Made by a program: the position numbers and the translations under genes
Shown: positions 16,932-24,412 of the stretch, one piece after another
Position numbering within the stretch: position 1 is the stretch's first letter
Layout of the letters: each line of letters opens with the position of its first letter
Assembly: GCA_910585205.1 (NCBI GenBank)
Contig: CAJUCC010000048.1
Span: forward strand, 1 to 34,805
Direction of reading: 5' to 3'
Length of the DNA stretch: 34,805 nucleotides
DNA from: an uncultured Lachnospiraceae bacterium
GTDB taxonomy: Bacteria > Bacillota > Clostridia > Lachnospirales > Lachnospiraceae
The notes under the pieces: generated by a model
What the model saw: the letters and a program-made list of their open reading frames with translations, nothing else
What the model was told of the DNA's origin: nothing
Database searches by the model: none

Positions 16932-17780
16932 CTATTTGGCCAGTACACGCAGGATTTCCCGCTCTGCTTCCTCCAGAGTCGTCACATCCGTATTGACTGC
17001 CAGTCCCCGCTGGCGAAGGGTCCGCATAATATACGTCATCTGCGGCGCCGCCAGCCCTACCGCCTCCAATTCCGCATCGTGCCGGAACACTTCCCCCGGC
17101 ACATCGTCAAACAATACGCTGCCCCGGTTCATAACAATAATCCGGTCCACATATTTCGCAATATCTTCCATACTGTGTGATACCAGCACGACTGTGATGC
17201 CTGTTTCCGCTTTCAGTGCGGCAATCCGGTCCAATATCTCATCCCGTCCTTTCGGATCCAGTCCCGCCGTCGGTTCATCCAGTACCAGTACGTCCGGCTT
17301 CATGGCAAGTACCCCGGCGATCGCCACACGGCGTTTCTGCCCGCCCGACAGATCAAACGGCGACTGATAAAAATATTCCTCCGGGAATCCCACCTGCCGC
17401 AGAGCCTGAAACGCCCGCAGCTCCGTTTCCTTCCGGGACAGCCCCAGATTTTTCGGTCCGAAACAGACATCCGTAAAGACATCGACCTCAAAAAGCTGAT
17501 GCTCGGGATACTGGAACACAAGGCCGACCCGGCTCCGCAGTTCCTTTTTGTCAAAGCCATTCTCATGAATGTCCTTACCGTTATAATAAATATGCCCCCC
17601 GGTCGGCGCAAGCAGGCCGTTTAAGTGCTGCACAAGCGTCGATTTCCCCGAACCGGTATGACCGATCAGGCCGATAAACTGTCCGTCGGGAATGGTCAGA
17701 CAAATATCCTTTAATGCAAACGCCGCCATTTCCGTATCTTTTTCATAAATATAACTTACATGATCGAGAACGATTGCCAT
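16932..17780 (-). CDS. ecfA2: Energy-coupling factor transporter ATPase (EcfA2-type)
   Basis: One of two ABC ATPases of the ECF module, 282 aa. Seen: Walker A GHTGSGKST (40-48), Q-loop VFQYPEHQLFE typical of the EcfA group, signature LSGGQKRRVAIAG, Walker B VLVLDEPTAGLDPKG, and the switch His in VSHSMEDI. The C-terminal 70 residues carry the EcfA-specific extension. Only 2 nt separate it from ecfA1. It pairs with EcfA1 and EcfT to drive uptake by separate S-components. Confidence 0.95.
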   Translation of the reverse strand: MAIVLDHVSYIYEKDTEMAAFALKDICLTIPDGQFIGLIGHTGSGKSTLVQHLNGLLAPTGGHIYYNGKDIHENGFDKKELRSRVGLVFQYPEHQLFEVDVFTDVCFGPKNLGLSRKETELRAFQALRQVGFPEEYFYQSPFDLSGGQKRRVAIAGVLAMKPDVLVLDEPTAGLDPKGRDEILDRIAALKAETGITVVLVSHSMEDIAKYVDRIIVMNRGSVLFDDVPGEVFRHDAELEAVGLAAPQMTYIMRTLRQRGLAVNTDVTTLEEAEREILRVLAK

Positions 17781-17782
17781 AA

Positions 17783-18637
17783 TTATCCTTTCCGATACCC
17801 CAGTGCATCTGCCAGCTCTTCCGCCGTTAAAATCCCGTCCGGCAAAGACACGCCCTGTTTCTGTAAAGCATGTGCCAGCATCGTCACCTGCGGCACATCC
17901 AGCCGAAGGCTCTTGAGTTTCTCCACCTGCGAAAAAATTTCACGCGGCGTTCCCTGCATAACGGCCCTGCCCTGGTCCATCACAATCACCCGATCGGCGT
18001 AAATAACTTCTTCCATATAATGTGTAATCAGCAGAATCGTGACTTCCTCCACCTGATTCAGAGCGCGCACCACACGGATCACTTCCTTGCGGCCGTTCGG
18101 GTCCAGCATGGCGGTCGGCTCGTCCAGAATGATGCATTTGGGATGCATCGCAATCACGCCGGCAATCGAGACACGCTGTTTCTGCCCGCCGGAAAGTTTA
18201 TTGGGAGAATGCTTTCGGAACGCATACATACCGACCGCTTTCAGGCTTTCCTCCACCCGCTCCCAGATTTCCTTTGTGGGAACGCCCATATTCTCCGGTC
18301 CGAAACCGACGTCTTCCTCCACCACCTGACCGATAATCTGATTATCGGGATTTTGGAATACCATCCCCGCTTTCTGCCGGATCTCCCAGATATGTGCTTC
18401 CTCTCTTGTATCCCTGCCGTCCACCAGAACCGTTCCCTCCGTCGGATACAAAATGGCGTTGATATGCTTTGCCAGCGTCGATTTTCCCGATCCGTTATGC
18501 CCCAGAATGGCTACAAATTCCCCCTGTCTGACATCCAGATCGACTTCATCGACCGCGCGGGTTATGCCCTCCGCATTTCCTTCTTCGTCCCGGCGTATAT
18601 ATTCAAATACCAGTTTGTTTGTCTGAATAATGCCCAT
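17783..18637 (-). CDS. ecfA1: Energy-coupling factor transporter ATPase (EcfA1-type)
   Basis: First ABC ATPase of the ECF module (284 aa). Seen: Walker A GHNGSGKST (46-54), Q-loop VFQNPDNQIIGQ, the typical EcfA1 sequence VVEEDVGFGPENMG, signature LSGGQKQRVSIAG, Walker B IILDEPTAMLDPNG and switch His in ITHYMEE. ATG 18637 has an AAGGGGCGG site upstream; 26 further codons upstream are lysine-rich, unlike the family, and overlap the promoter. First gene of the operon. Confidence 0.95.
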   Translation of the reverse strand: MGIIQTNKLVFEYIRRDEEGNAEGITRAVDEVDLDVRQGEFVAILGHNGSGKSTLAKHINAILYPTEGTVLVDGRDTREEAHIWEIRQKAGMVFQNPDNQIIGQVVEEDVGFGPENMGVPTKEIWERVEESLKAVGMYAFRKHSPNKLSGGQKQRVSIAGVIAMHPKCIILDEPTAMLDPNGRKEVIRVVRALNQVEEVTILLITHYMEEVIYADRVIVMDQGRAVMQGTPREIFSQVEKLKSLRLDVPQVTMLAHALQKQGVSLPDGILTAEELADALGYRKG

Positions 18638-18698
18638 CTGCCGCCCCTTCCCGGTCGCTTTCCCGGAACCTTTCCTGCCGTCTTTTTTATTCTGCCTT

Positions 18699-18727
18699 AT
18701 TGTACTCGAAAACAATGCGGATTACAA
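18699..18727 (-). promoter_or_regulatory. Promoter of the ecfA1-ecfA2-ecfT-truA operon
   Basis: TTGTAA (18727-18722), 17-nt spacer, TACAAT (18704-18699) on the minus strand. The predicted start is about 55 nt before the ecfA1 ATG. Confidence 0.65.
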
Positions 18728-18768
18728 GTAAATCCTGCCTTTTCCGCCCGGATTCATCATTTTGGGAT

Positions 18769-18797
18769 TTGTAGCATCCGCATCCGTATGGTATAAT
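18769..18797 (+). promoter_or_regulatory. Promoter of the M15 peptidase gene
   Basis: TTGTAG (18769-18774), 17-nt spacer, extended -10 TGG-TATAAT (TATAAT at 18792-18797). It is divergent from the ecfA1 promoter and about 60 nt before the ATG at 18857. Confidence 0.72.
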
Positions 18798-18856
18798 AGA
18801 CATTAACGAAAATCATAACACAATCCAATACAGGCGCATCCCGGAAAGGAAATAAA

Positions 18857-19699
18857 ATGAAAAAATATACCAAATACTTCGGCGCTGCGGTTTTCTTTTT
18901 TCTGCTGTGCATTACCGCCGCCATAATCAGCCACAGTTCCGAAACGCTCTCCGACTATGCGGACCGTGAACCGGAAGTCGCATACCGCGAACCGGAATCT
19001 GACGGAGAGATCAGTGTGACCAGACCAATGTCGGCAGCACAGGCCGAAAGCGCAGACGGAGAAACGGAAATGAATGCCAAAGAAATGACAGCAGGCCGGA
19101 CAGTCTATCAGCCTGACTTTTATTACGAACCATTATCGGACGACATGAAGCAGCGGATCACCGGTGTATCCTACCGGGAAGACTGCACGATTCCCTATGA
19201 AGATTTGCGCCATGTCAGCGTTTTGTACGTCAACTTCAAGGGTAATGTCAGTACCGGAGACATCATCTGTAATAAAGCCATCGCTCAGGATCTAGTGGAA
19301 ATTTTCTATGAACTGTATCAGGCCGATTACCAGATCGAGCAGATCCGTCTGATCGATGAATACGCCGCAGACGACACCCTTTCCATGCAGGACAATAACA
19401 CTTCCTGCTTTAATTATCGGACAATAGCGGGCACCAACAAGATTTCCATGCACGGAAAAGGTCTTGCCATCGACATCAATCCGTTTTTCAATCCCTATGT
19501 CACGTTCAAAAACGGAACGCAGCAGGTGTCACCGGCCGGCGCAGAGAGCTACGCCGACCGCAGCCAGCCCTTTGCCTATAAAATCGATGAAAATGATCTG
19601 TGTTATAAACTGTTTACCCAGCACGGTTTCAGTTGGGGCGGAAACTGGAACCACAGCAAAGACTATCAGCATTTCGAAAAGAAAGCAGAAGAATCATAA
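18857..19699 (+). CDS. M15-family D,D-carboxypeptidase-like protein, membrane-anchored
   Basis: Extracytoplasmic zinc peptidase of 280 aa, expected to trim peptidoglycan stem peptides (D-Ala-D-Ala carboxypeptidase or L-Ala-D-Glu endopeptidase type). Seen: an N-terminal membrane helix (about 8-25) with no obvious cleavage site or lipobox, an acidic linker (30-85), then the M15_4/VanY-like domain: SMHGKGLAIDINPFFNPY with zinc ligands His199 and Asp206, and FSWGGNWNHSKDYQHFE with Asp269 as probable catalytic acid and His272 as third ligand. A GGAAAGG site precedes the ATG. The stop lies 3 nt from the stop of the convergent gene. The catalytic set is complete, so activity is likely; the exact bond cut is not. 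Confidence 0.87.
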   Translation: MKKYTKYFGAAVFFFLLCITAAIISHSSETLSDYADREPEVAYREPESDGEISVTRPMSAAQAESADGETEMNAKEMTAGRTVYQPDFYYEPLSDDMKQRITGVSYREDCTIPYEDLRHVSVLYVNFKGNVSTGDIICNKAIAQDLVEIFYELYQADYQIEQIRLIDEYAADDTLSMQDNNTSCFNYRTIAGTNKISMHGKGLAIDINPFFNPYVTFKNGTQQVSPAGAESYADRSQPFAYKIDENDLCYKLFTQHGFSWGGNWNHSKDYQHFEKKAEES

Positions 19700-19702
19700 C
19701 CG

Positions 19703-20323
19703 TTACAGCAATGTAACCCACACCCAATCGCAGAATGCACAGCCGGTGCTTTCTGCGATTTCTCTGATCTGTTTCACATACGCCGTGCGCACTGTCTGCG
19801 GATCACTTTCATCCGCGCAGCGTCCGGCATCCAGAAACATAAGTACAATTTCTTCTTTCTCACAATACCACATCAGCCTGCGCAAATCCTTTTCTTCTTC
19901 CTCCGTCAAAGTGAAACCTTCTTCCTCATATTCCCTTTCGCTACGACAGCCATCCAGCACAAGGCAGACAGTCTGCAGCGCATAGCGCCTGTCAGCCTGC
20001 CGGAGCAGAAAGCACGAATCCCCAAAGCTCTGTCCCCGGCTGCGAAGGTCACAGCTTTCCCTTCTCCCTGGATTCCCCTCGCCCTGTATTTCACCGGTCT
20101 GTGGCAGTGATATATCCGAGCATCCCAGATACACGGTATGGACATAGCGGTTACTGCCCGAAAAATCATAATTGTACCGCAGTGTTCTGCTCCAGTCATC
20201 CGCCTGCCGGTAAACGCGATCCGATACCGTACAAAGAAAAATCAGAATTATAACGGCATAACCCATGCGTAATTTCTGCTGTTTTTCTCTGAAAACACCT
20301 ATCTCTTTTTTTATTTTTCTCAT
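19703..20323 (-). CDS. Unrecognised membrane-anchored extracytoplasmic protein
   Basis: I do not recognise this 206-aa protein. It has a basic N-terminus (MRKIKKEIGVFREKQQKLR), one membrane helix (about 20-34), then an outside domain rich in Arg, Glu and Cys, with alternating predicted strands (VHTVYLGCS, TVCLVLDG, EIVLMFLDAG) and helices. That order resembles a worn SGNH/GDSL hydrolase fold, but the catalytic GDS, GxND and DxxH residues are absent, so this is only a guess. The ATG has GGAG 6 nt upstream, so it is a real coding start. It is convergent with the M15 gene and divergent from the XRE gene; the shared control region has a perfect 18-bp palindrome. It could be lineage-specific. Confidence 0.65.
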   Translation of the reverse strand: MRKIKKEIGVFREKQQKLRMGYAVIILIFLCTVSDRVYRQADDWSRTLRYNYDFSGSNRYVHTVYLGCSDISLPQTGEIQGEGNPGRRESCDLRSRGQSFGDSCFLLRQADRRYALQTVCLVLDGCRSEREYEEEGFTLTEEEEKDLRRLMWYCEKEEIVLMFLDAGRCADESDPQTVRTAYVKQIREIAESTGCAFCDWVWVTLL

Positions 20324-20357
20324 TCTTTCTCCATATCTGTATATATTTTCAAAGTTT

Positions 20358-20375
20358 TAGTAAATATATTTACTA
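20358..20375. promoter_or_regulatory. Perfect 18-bp palindrome, candidate operator
   Basis: TAGTAAATATATTTACTA is fully self-complementary. It lies 34 bp upstream of the unrecognised gene (start 20323) and upstream of the XRE promoter, in the divergent region, a typical place for a dimeric repressor. Confidence 0.5.
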
Positions 20376-20388
20376 TGCTAATCCATTT

Positions 20389-20445
20389 CAGATTAAATTG
20401 CAATAACCTGATTCAGATTAAGTCATTGTAACCCAAAACAGATTA
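20389..20445 (+). repeat. Three direct repeats at a 25-bp period in the XRE promoter
   Basis: CAGATTA occurs at 20389-20395, 20414-20420 and 20439-20445, exactly 25 bp apart. The first two copies share TTCAGATTAA and a later TAACC. The second ends just before the -35 box and the third lies between -35 and -10, as expected for binding sites of an autorepressor. Confidence 0.7.
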
Positions 20446-20453
20446 GATACAAT
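20426..20453 (+). promoter_or_regulatory. Promoter of the XRE regulator gene
   Basis: TTGTAA (20426-20431), 16-nt spacer, TACAAT (20448-20453). The predicted start is about 30 nt before the ATG at 20489. It overlaps the 25-bp repeat set. Confidence 0.62.
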
Positions 20454-20488
20454 AAGACAAAAAATGCATATTGGAAAAGAGGTATAAA

Positions 20489-20716
20489 ATGTATTCGCGT
20501 TTAAAAGATCTGCGTGTCGCAAAAGATTTATCGCAAACGGAAATGGGCAAAATTTTAGGTATGTCCCAAACAGGTTATTCCAAATATGAAACCGGTGAAA
20601 ATGACATACCGACTACCATTTTGATCGAACTGGCTGATTACCACAATACCAGCGTTGATTATCTCCTGAATCTCACAGATGTCAAAGCGCCTTATCCAAA
20701 AGCCAAAACCAGATAG
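20489..20716 (+). CDS. Small XRE-family (Cro/CI-type) transcriptional regulator
   Basis: DNA-binding protein of 75 aa consisting of little more than one HTH_3 domain. Seen: RLKDLRVAKDLSQTEMGKILGMSQTGYSKYETGENDIPTTILIELADYHNTSVDYLLNLT, with the helix-turn-helix at about 15-36 and the usual YETG turn. There is no sensor or peptidase domain. The ATG at 20489 has GAGG 6 nt upstream; a TTG 18 nt earlier is less likely. It probably represses itself through the tandem repeats in its promoter and perhaps the divergent gene at 19703-20323. Confidence 0.9.
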   Translation: MYSRLKDLRVAKDLSQTEMGKILGMSQTGYSKYETGENDIPTTILIELADYHNTSVDYLLNLTDVKAPYPKAKTR

Positions 20717-20781
20717 TGGTTATCGTGCTTTGGGGAACGGTACTGCCAGGAAAATATCAGGTACTGCAACGGAAAAACAAT

Positions 20782-20821
20782 CTGCCCGGGAAATCGGCGG
20801 TAATGACAATCTCCCGGACAG
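20782..20821 (+). terminator. Possible hairpin after the XRE gene
   Basis: CTGCCCGGGA (20782-20791) pairs with TCCCGGACAG (20812-20821), 9 of 10 bp, across a 20-nt loop, followed by GTTTATTTG. The long loop and weak U-tract make it uncertain. The remainder of 20717-20852 shows no gene. Confidence 0.3.
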
Positions 20822-20852
20822 GTTTATTTGTGATGCATAAAATCAGAAAATT

Positions 20853-21701
20853 TTACCGGGAGAGCTGCGTTTCCTGCGGTCTCGCTGCAGACAGGCAGAT
20901 TCGCTCCAGATCGTCCGGCACGAACAGATTCCCCGTATAATACTGTTTCCCCTCCGCCGTATACAACGCCTTCCGATCTCTGATATGGCTGTCCTCTGTA
21001 TGATAAAGAAGCAGGTTTTTCACATGCAGCTTTTGCGCCGTTTCACACGCTTCTTTTACGGTAGAATGATGTTTTTCATACGGTTTGAACCGCGCCGCCT
21101 CCGCATACAGACAGAACGCCTCGTGAAGCAGCCATGTACTGCCTTTGACATATGGCAGTTCGCATTCCCGGTAAGGCTCGTCTCCGAGGCAGGTAAGCGT
21201 CTGATCCGCATCCAGTTTCATGCAAAATCCATACTGTTTTTCTTTCACGGATAAAATATCAAAAAAAGTCACCGGCTTCCCGAAAATCACTTTACAGTCC
21301 CCGTCACGGACCGGCTCCAGCAAAAGCTGTTTTCCCATGTAAGCAGTCCATTTTTTCTGAAGAAGCTCTGCGGACATATCCCGTATCACAGAAATCAATT
21401 CGTCATGCGCATATATCGTCACCGGCTCCTGATATTCCCCGCGGCTCATACCGGCACAGATCACCCGAATCAGCCAGATAATTCCCAGAAGATGATCGAT
21501 ATGTTTGTGTGTGACAAATATCGTCCGAATCTGTTTCCAGTCAATTCCTGCTGCCCCAAGCTGCCTTAAAATCGTGTTGCCGCCGCCCCCGTCAACCAGA
21601 AAAACGGCATCCGCATACGCCCCGTCCCCCTGCAGGGCAAAGCAGGTATTATAACACTCTGTCACCGTTGCATGGCCTGTTCCGAGCATCGTAAGATACA
21701 A
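20853..21701 (-). CDS. MBL-fold metallo-hydrolase (RNase Z-like subgroup)
   Basis: Cytoplasmic metallo-beta-lactamase-fold hydrolase of 282 aa. Seen: the N-terminal YLTMLGTGHATVTECYNTCF, the strand FLVDGGGG, the metal site THKHIDHLLG (His65, His67, Asp69, His70 of the HxHxDH motif), and later LHEAF and a C-terminal LLLYHTEDS that supplies another ligand. It resembles the ribonuclease Z-like family, but the N-terminal TECYNTCF and lack of the exosite arm argue against true tRNase Z; the substrate is unknown. The start is TTG at 21701, with GGAGGGG 6 nt upstream; the ATG 12 nt later has no site. It has its own promoter after the cupin terminator. Confidence 0.87.
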   Translation of the reverse strand: MYLTMLGTGHATVTECYNTCFALQGDGAYADAVFLVDGGGGNTILRQLGAAGIDWKQIRTIFVTHKHIDHLLGIIWLIRVICAGMSRGEYQEPVTIYAHDELISVIRDMSAELLQKKWTAYMGKQLLLEPVRDGDCKVIFGKPVTFFDILSVKEKQYGFCMKLDADQTLTCLGDEPYRECELPYVKGSTWLLHEAFCLYAEAARFKPYEKHHSTVKEACETAQKLHVKNLLLYHTEDSHIRDRKALYTAEGKQYYTGNLFVPDDLERICLSAARPQETQLSR

Positions 21702-21744
21702 TCCAATCCCCTCCGTTCCCTCCGCTATAATCACTATACGATAC

Positions 21745-21773
21745 AGTATAATCAAAACGGCGGATAAAGTCAA
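21745..21773 (-). promoter_or_regulatory. Promoter of the MBL-fold hydrolase gene
   Basis: TTGACT (21773-21768), 17-nt spacer, TATACT (21750-21745) on the minus strand. The predicted start is about 37 nt before the TTG start codon. Confidence 0.7.
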
Positions 21774-21786
21774 AAGCGCACCGGAC

Positions 21787-21811
21787 AAAAAAGCGGCCGG
21801 AATCCGGCCGC
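21787..21811 (-). terminator. Rho-independent terminator of the cupin gene
   Basis: Minus-strand GCGGCCGG, loop ATT, CCGGCCGC, then six U residues (stem 21793-21811, T-run 21787-21792). It lies 17 nt after the cupin stop. Confidence 0.9.
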
Positions 21812-21827
21812 CCCTTCTGCCCTGCCG

Positions 21828-22208
21828 TCAGCACAGCGCGGGAATAAATTTGGCAAACAGATACAGGCCGTCTGCACCTGCCGTCACCCTGTGCGGCATG
21901 CCGGCGGGCAGTACTGCCATCACACCCGGCTCATACGGCAGTTCCCTGCCCTCACAGATACAGGCGCCGCTGCCGGCAATAACTTCATGCGTTTCCAACT
22001 GCGCCGCATGGATGTGCCGTCCGATTTCGCATCCCGGCGCAATGCGCACCAAATGATAGCTGAACGTCCCGCCGCTGTCAGCGGATGTCAGCAAATGTTT
22101 CAGCGCAACGCCCTGAAACGCAGGGTGCTCTTCCCACATAATGTCCCCCAGACAAACGGTCCTGTCCGGGAAAAACAGACTGCCGGTCTCGAATTTTTCA
22201 AAAATCAT
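21828..22208 (-). CDS. Cupin-domain protein
   Basis: Single-domain cupin of 126 aa. Seen: the first cupin motif GCEIGRHIHAAQLETHEVIAGSG with metal ligands His65, His67 and Glu72 region, and the second motif with PAGMPHRV (His106). Such small cupins bind a metal or small ligand; no enzyme activity can be assigned. The ATG has AGGAGGG 8 nt upstream. It lies 104 bp downstream of the AraC-type regulator, whose N-terminal domain is also cupin-like, and ends in a strong terminator. Confidence 0.87.
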   Translation of the reverse strand: MIFEKFETGSLFFPDRTVCLGDIMWEEHPAFQGVALKHLLTSADSGGTFSYHLVRIAPGCEIGRHIHAAQLETHEVIAGSGACICEGRELPYEPGVMAVLPAGMPHRVTAGADGLYLFAKFIPALC

Positions 22209-22312
22209 TTCGCTTCCCTCCTGATTGTCCCTGTATATTTGTCACAATACCATAATAGAGGAACCGCCCGCGTCCGGCTTGTAAAAAATTGCGGAAATAC
22301 CTGCCGGCGAAA

Positions 22313-23068
22313 TTATCTGCCGGCACCGTCTGCCCCTGTACCGGATATTATCTTTTTCGCTGCAATATACGCTTTCGGCGATATGCCGACAATGCTTTTA
22401 AAACAATGGTCAAAATGGCTTTGATCGTAAAATCCCATTTCCAGCGCCAATTCGATTATGGAATGCTTCGCCCGCAGCCGTTTCTGCGCCTTCCTGATTC
22501 TGCACTGTAAGCAGAACCGGTGCGGCGGCAGACCGGCTCTCTCCCGAAACTTCCGCAGAAAATGATATTTGCTCATATGAAGTTCTTCCGCCATCTGCTC
22601 CAAAGACAACTCCCGCTCCGGGAATACCGCCAGCAGTTTCATAATCTTTTCAAACGCCGGCTCTGTTCCCGTATCCTGTTCTCCGGCAGAGCCCTCCAGA
22701 TTCCGTAAAATTTTTATCCATCCCGTCTGGGAAAGCGTCGGAATACCGGCCCGGGCAGTCATCTCCCACACCATATGTGCAAGCATATCATATGCATATT
22801 CCGCAAACAGTTGTCTGCCGATACAGACAGAAACCATCACCGCATCCCGTTCCATACGCACGGCATGCGTCTGCAAGGGCTTTACGCAAAACACTTCCCC
22901 CGGTGCATAGGTCCTGGTATCTCCTTTATCGTACCGCACTTCCACATGTCCCGCCTCCACAATGGAAATCACATAATGTTCCACATGATTGTGACGCTGA
23001 AATGTTATATTTAATTTTTCCGTCTTCACGATTTCGATCGGGCAGATTTCACTGTGATAATATTCCAT
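22313..23068 (-). CDS. AraC-family transcriptional regulator with N-terminal cupin domain
   Basis: Regulator of 251 aa. Seen: an N-terminal sensor of cupin type (RHNHVEHYVISIVEAGHVEVRYDKGDTRTYAPGEVFCVKPLQTHAV, about 22-70) and a C-terminal AraC DNA-binding domain with two helix-turn-helix units: LSLEQMAEELHMSKYHFLRKFRERAGLPPHRF and SIIELALEMGFYDQSHFDHCFKSIVGISPKAY, the second being the family signature. The ATG at 23068 has AAAGGA 10 nt upstream. It probably senses a small ligand and controls the cupin gene downstream, and perhaps others. Confidence 0.92.
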   Translation of the reverse strand: MEYYHSEICPIEIVKTEKLNITFQRHNHVEHYVISIVEAGHVEVRYDKGDTRTYAPGEVFCVKPLQTHAVRMERDAVMVSVCIGRQLFAEYAYDMLAHMVWEMTARAGIPTLSQTGWIKILRNLEGSAGEQDTGTEPAFEKIMKLLAVFPERELSLEQMAEELHMSKYHFLRKFRERAGLPPHRFCLQCRIRKAQKRLRAKHSIIELALEMGFYDQSHFDHCFKSIVGISPKAYIAAKKIISGTGADGAGR

Positions 23069-23159
23069 GAACTTATCGTCCTTTCGCCTCTGTCCCCTCC
23101 TGTCAAAAACACGGATATGCACCCGTACAATCATACGGAAACCGTTACGAATCTATTAA

Positions 23160-23189
23160 AAATCCTGTCACAGCACTGTGACAGGATTT
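23160..23189 (-). terminator. Terminator of the hydrolase-murF-ddl operon
   Basis: 14-bp perfect arms 23160-23173 and 23176-23189 around CA. In minus-strand RNA the hairpin is followed by UUUAAUAG after an AUUU arm end, a fair U-tract. It lies 29 nt past the ddl stop and may also work in the other direction. Confidence 0.78.
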
Positions 23190-23217
23190 AAATAAACCAC
23201 ACACGATCGGAGTCGAT

Positions 23218-24399
23218 CTATAGCTTTCCGCCTTTGCTTCCCGCAAATCCGGCCTGGCTGAGAATATTCGTATCAAAGGTAAAGGTCAGGCCCGCTTCTG
23301 TCCGTGACCGTTTCAATGCCAGCTGAATCATACGGTCCAGCAGTTCCCGGTAGGGAATCCCGACCGGCTCCCACAAGTAAAATGCCAGCGAGCCCGGAAT
23401 CGTATTGATCTCATTAAAGTACAGTGTGCCGGTATCCTCATCAATCATAAAATCTATTCTGGCCACGCCGCAGCAACCCAGCGCCTGAAACGATTTGACC
23501 GCCAGCGCACGCACTTCCCCGCGTTTCTCCGGGGACAGGTCGGCAGGTATTTTCCGGGACACGCTCGCCATTCCTTTCGTGCCGCTGTCCTTGGCATGAT
23601 TGACATATTTATCCTCATAACTCAAAATATCACTGGTATGCAGCGGTTCTTCACATTCGGATGCAGTCGCATCATTTTCGTCTCCCAGTACGGAACAGTT
23701 GATTTCCCGCAGATTGAGAATCGCATGCTCCGCCAGCACACGGGTCGTATAACGGAATGCGTCATCAAGCGCATGCGACAGTTCCACACGGTTTTTTGCC
23801 ACGCCGATGCCGACGCTGGAACCGAGATTGACCGGTTTGATAATAACCGGATAACCCGGTCCATTCTCAATACGATCCATCAGGCTGTCAATCTCCGCAT
23901 AGTCTGCCAATGTATACAACTGCGCATCCAGAACCGGAACCGCACGCTCTTTCAGAATCGCTTTCATAATATACTTATCCATCCCAACGGCGGAAGCCGT
24001 GACATCACAGCCGACAAACGGAATTCCCATCGTCTTCAAATAGCCCTGAAAAGCGCCGTCCTCCACGTTGGTTCCATGCACGGCAGGAAATGCCACATCG
24101 ATCTCCACAGCATGATTTTTGCCGAATTTTTTCATGGGAAACGGCATCAGCATGACCCGGCCCTGCTCATTGACCATAATAACCCGCTGCGATTTTTTCA
24201 ACAGTTCGGGAATATTTTTATAGGATTCGATTTCACCCACTGCATCCCCAATATACATCTCATTGGTTTTCGTCATATAAACAGGAATCACTTCATATTT
24301 GTCGGTGTCCATATTCATCACCGCCTGAATGCCGGTAATGACAGAAACCTCATGCTCCACACTCTTCCCGCCAAACAACATCGCCACTTTTATTTTCAT
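23218..24399 (-). CDS. ddl: D-alanine--D-alanine ligase
   Basis: ATP-grasp ligase of 393 aa that joins two D-Ala for peptidoglycan, in the cytoplasm. Seen: GGKSVEHEVSVITG (11-24), HGTNVEDGAFQGYL (a variant of the usual HGxxGEDG), KPVNLGSSVGIGVAKN, the omega-loop YEDKY with the Tyr that in D-Ala-D-Ala enzymes takes the place of the VanA-type His, and the metal-binding ARIDFMIDEDTGTLYFNEINTIPG. It is somewhat longer than E. coli DdlB (306 aa) because of an insert around 238-262 and a 20-residue C-terminal tail. AGGAGG lies 9 nt before the ATG, 13 nt after the MurF-like gene. D-Ala-D-Lac activity is unlikely from the Tyr, but this is inference. Confidence 0.94.
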   Translation of the reverse strand: MKIKVAMLFGGKSVEHEVSVITGIQAVMNMDTDKYEVIPVYMTKTNEMYIGDAVGEIESYKNIPELLKKSQRVIMVNEQGRVMLMPFPMKKFGKNHAVEIDVAFPAVHGTNVEDGAFQGYLKTMGIPFVGCDVTASAVGMDKYIMKAILKERAVPVLDAQLYTLADYAEIDSLMDRIENGPGYPVIIKPVNLGSSVGIGVAKNRVELSHALDDAFRYTTRVLAEHAILNLREINCSVLGDENDATASECEEPLHTSDILSYEDKYVNHAKDSGTKGMASVSRKIPADLSPEKRGEVRALAVKSFQALGCCGVARIDFMIDEDTGTLYFNEINTIPGSLAFYLWEPVGIPYRELLDRMIQLALKRSRTEAGLTFTFDTNILSQAGFAGSKGGKL

Positions 24400-24412
24400 T
24401 TTCTGCTTCCTC

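Noticed and set aside
17870..18796. Long plus-strand frame (308 codons) opposite ecfA1
   Set aside because: It is the antisense image of a strongly conserved ABC ATPase; the same holds for long plus frames opposite ddl, map and adk.
20853..21701. True tRNase Z
   Set aside because: The N-terminal part and lack of the exosite arm do not fit; only the metal-binding core is shared.
18857..24399. Possible vancomycin-resistance cluster (M15 peptidase plus Ddl)
   Set aside because: There is no VanH-type dehydrogenase, the ligase has the Tyr of D-Ala-D-Ala enzymes, and the two genes lie 3.5 kb apart on opposite strands with unrelated genes between.
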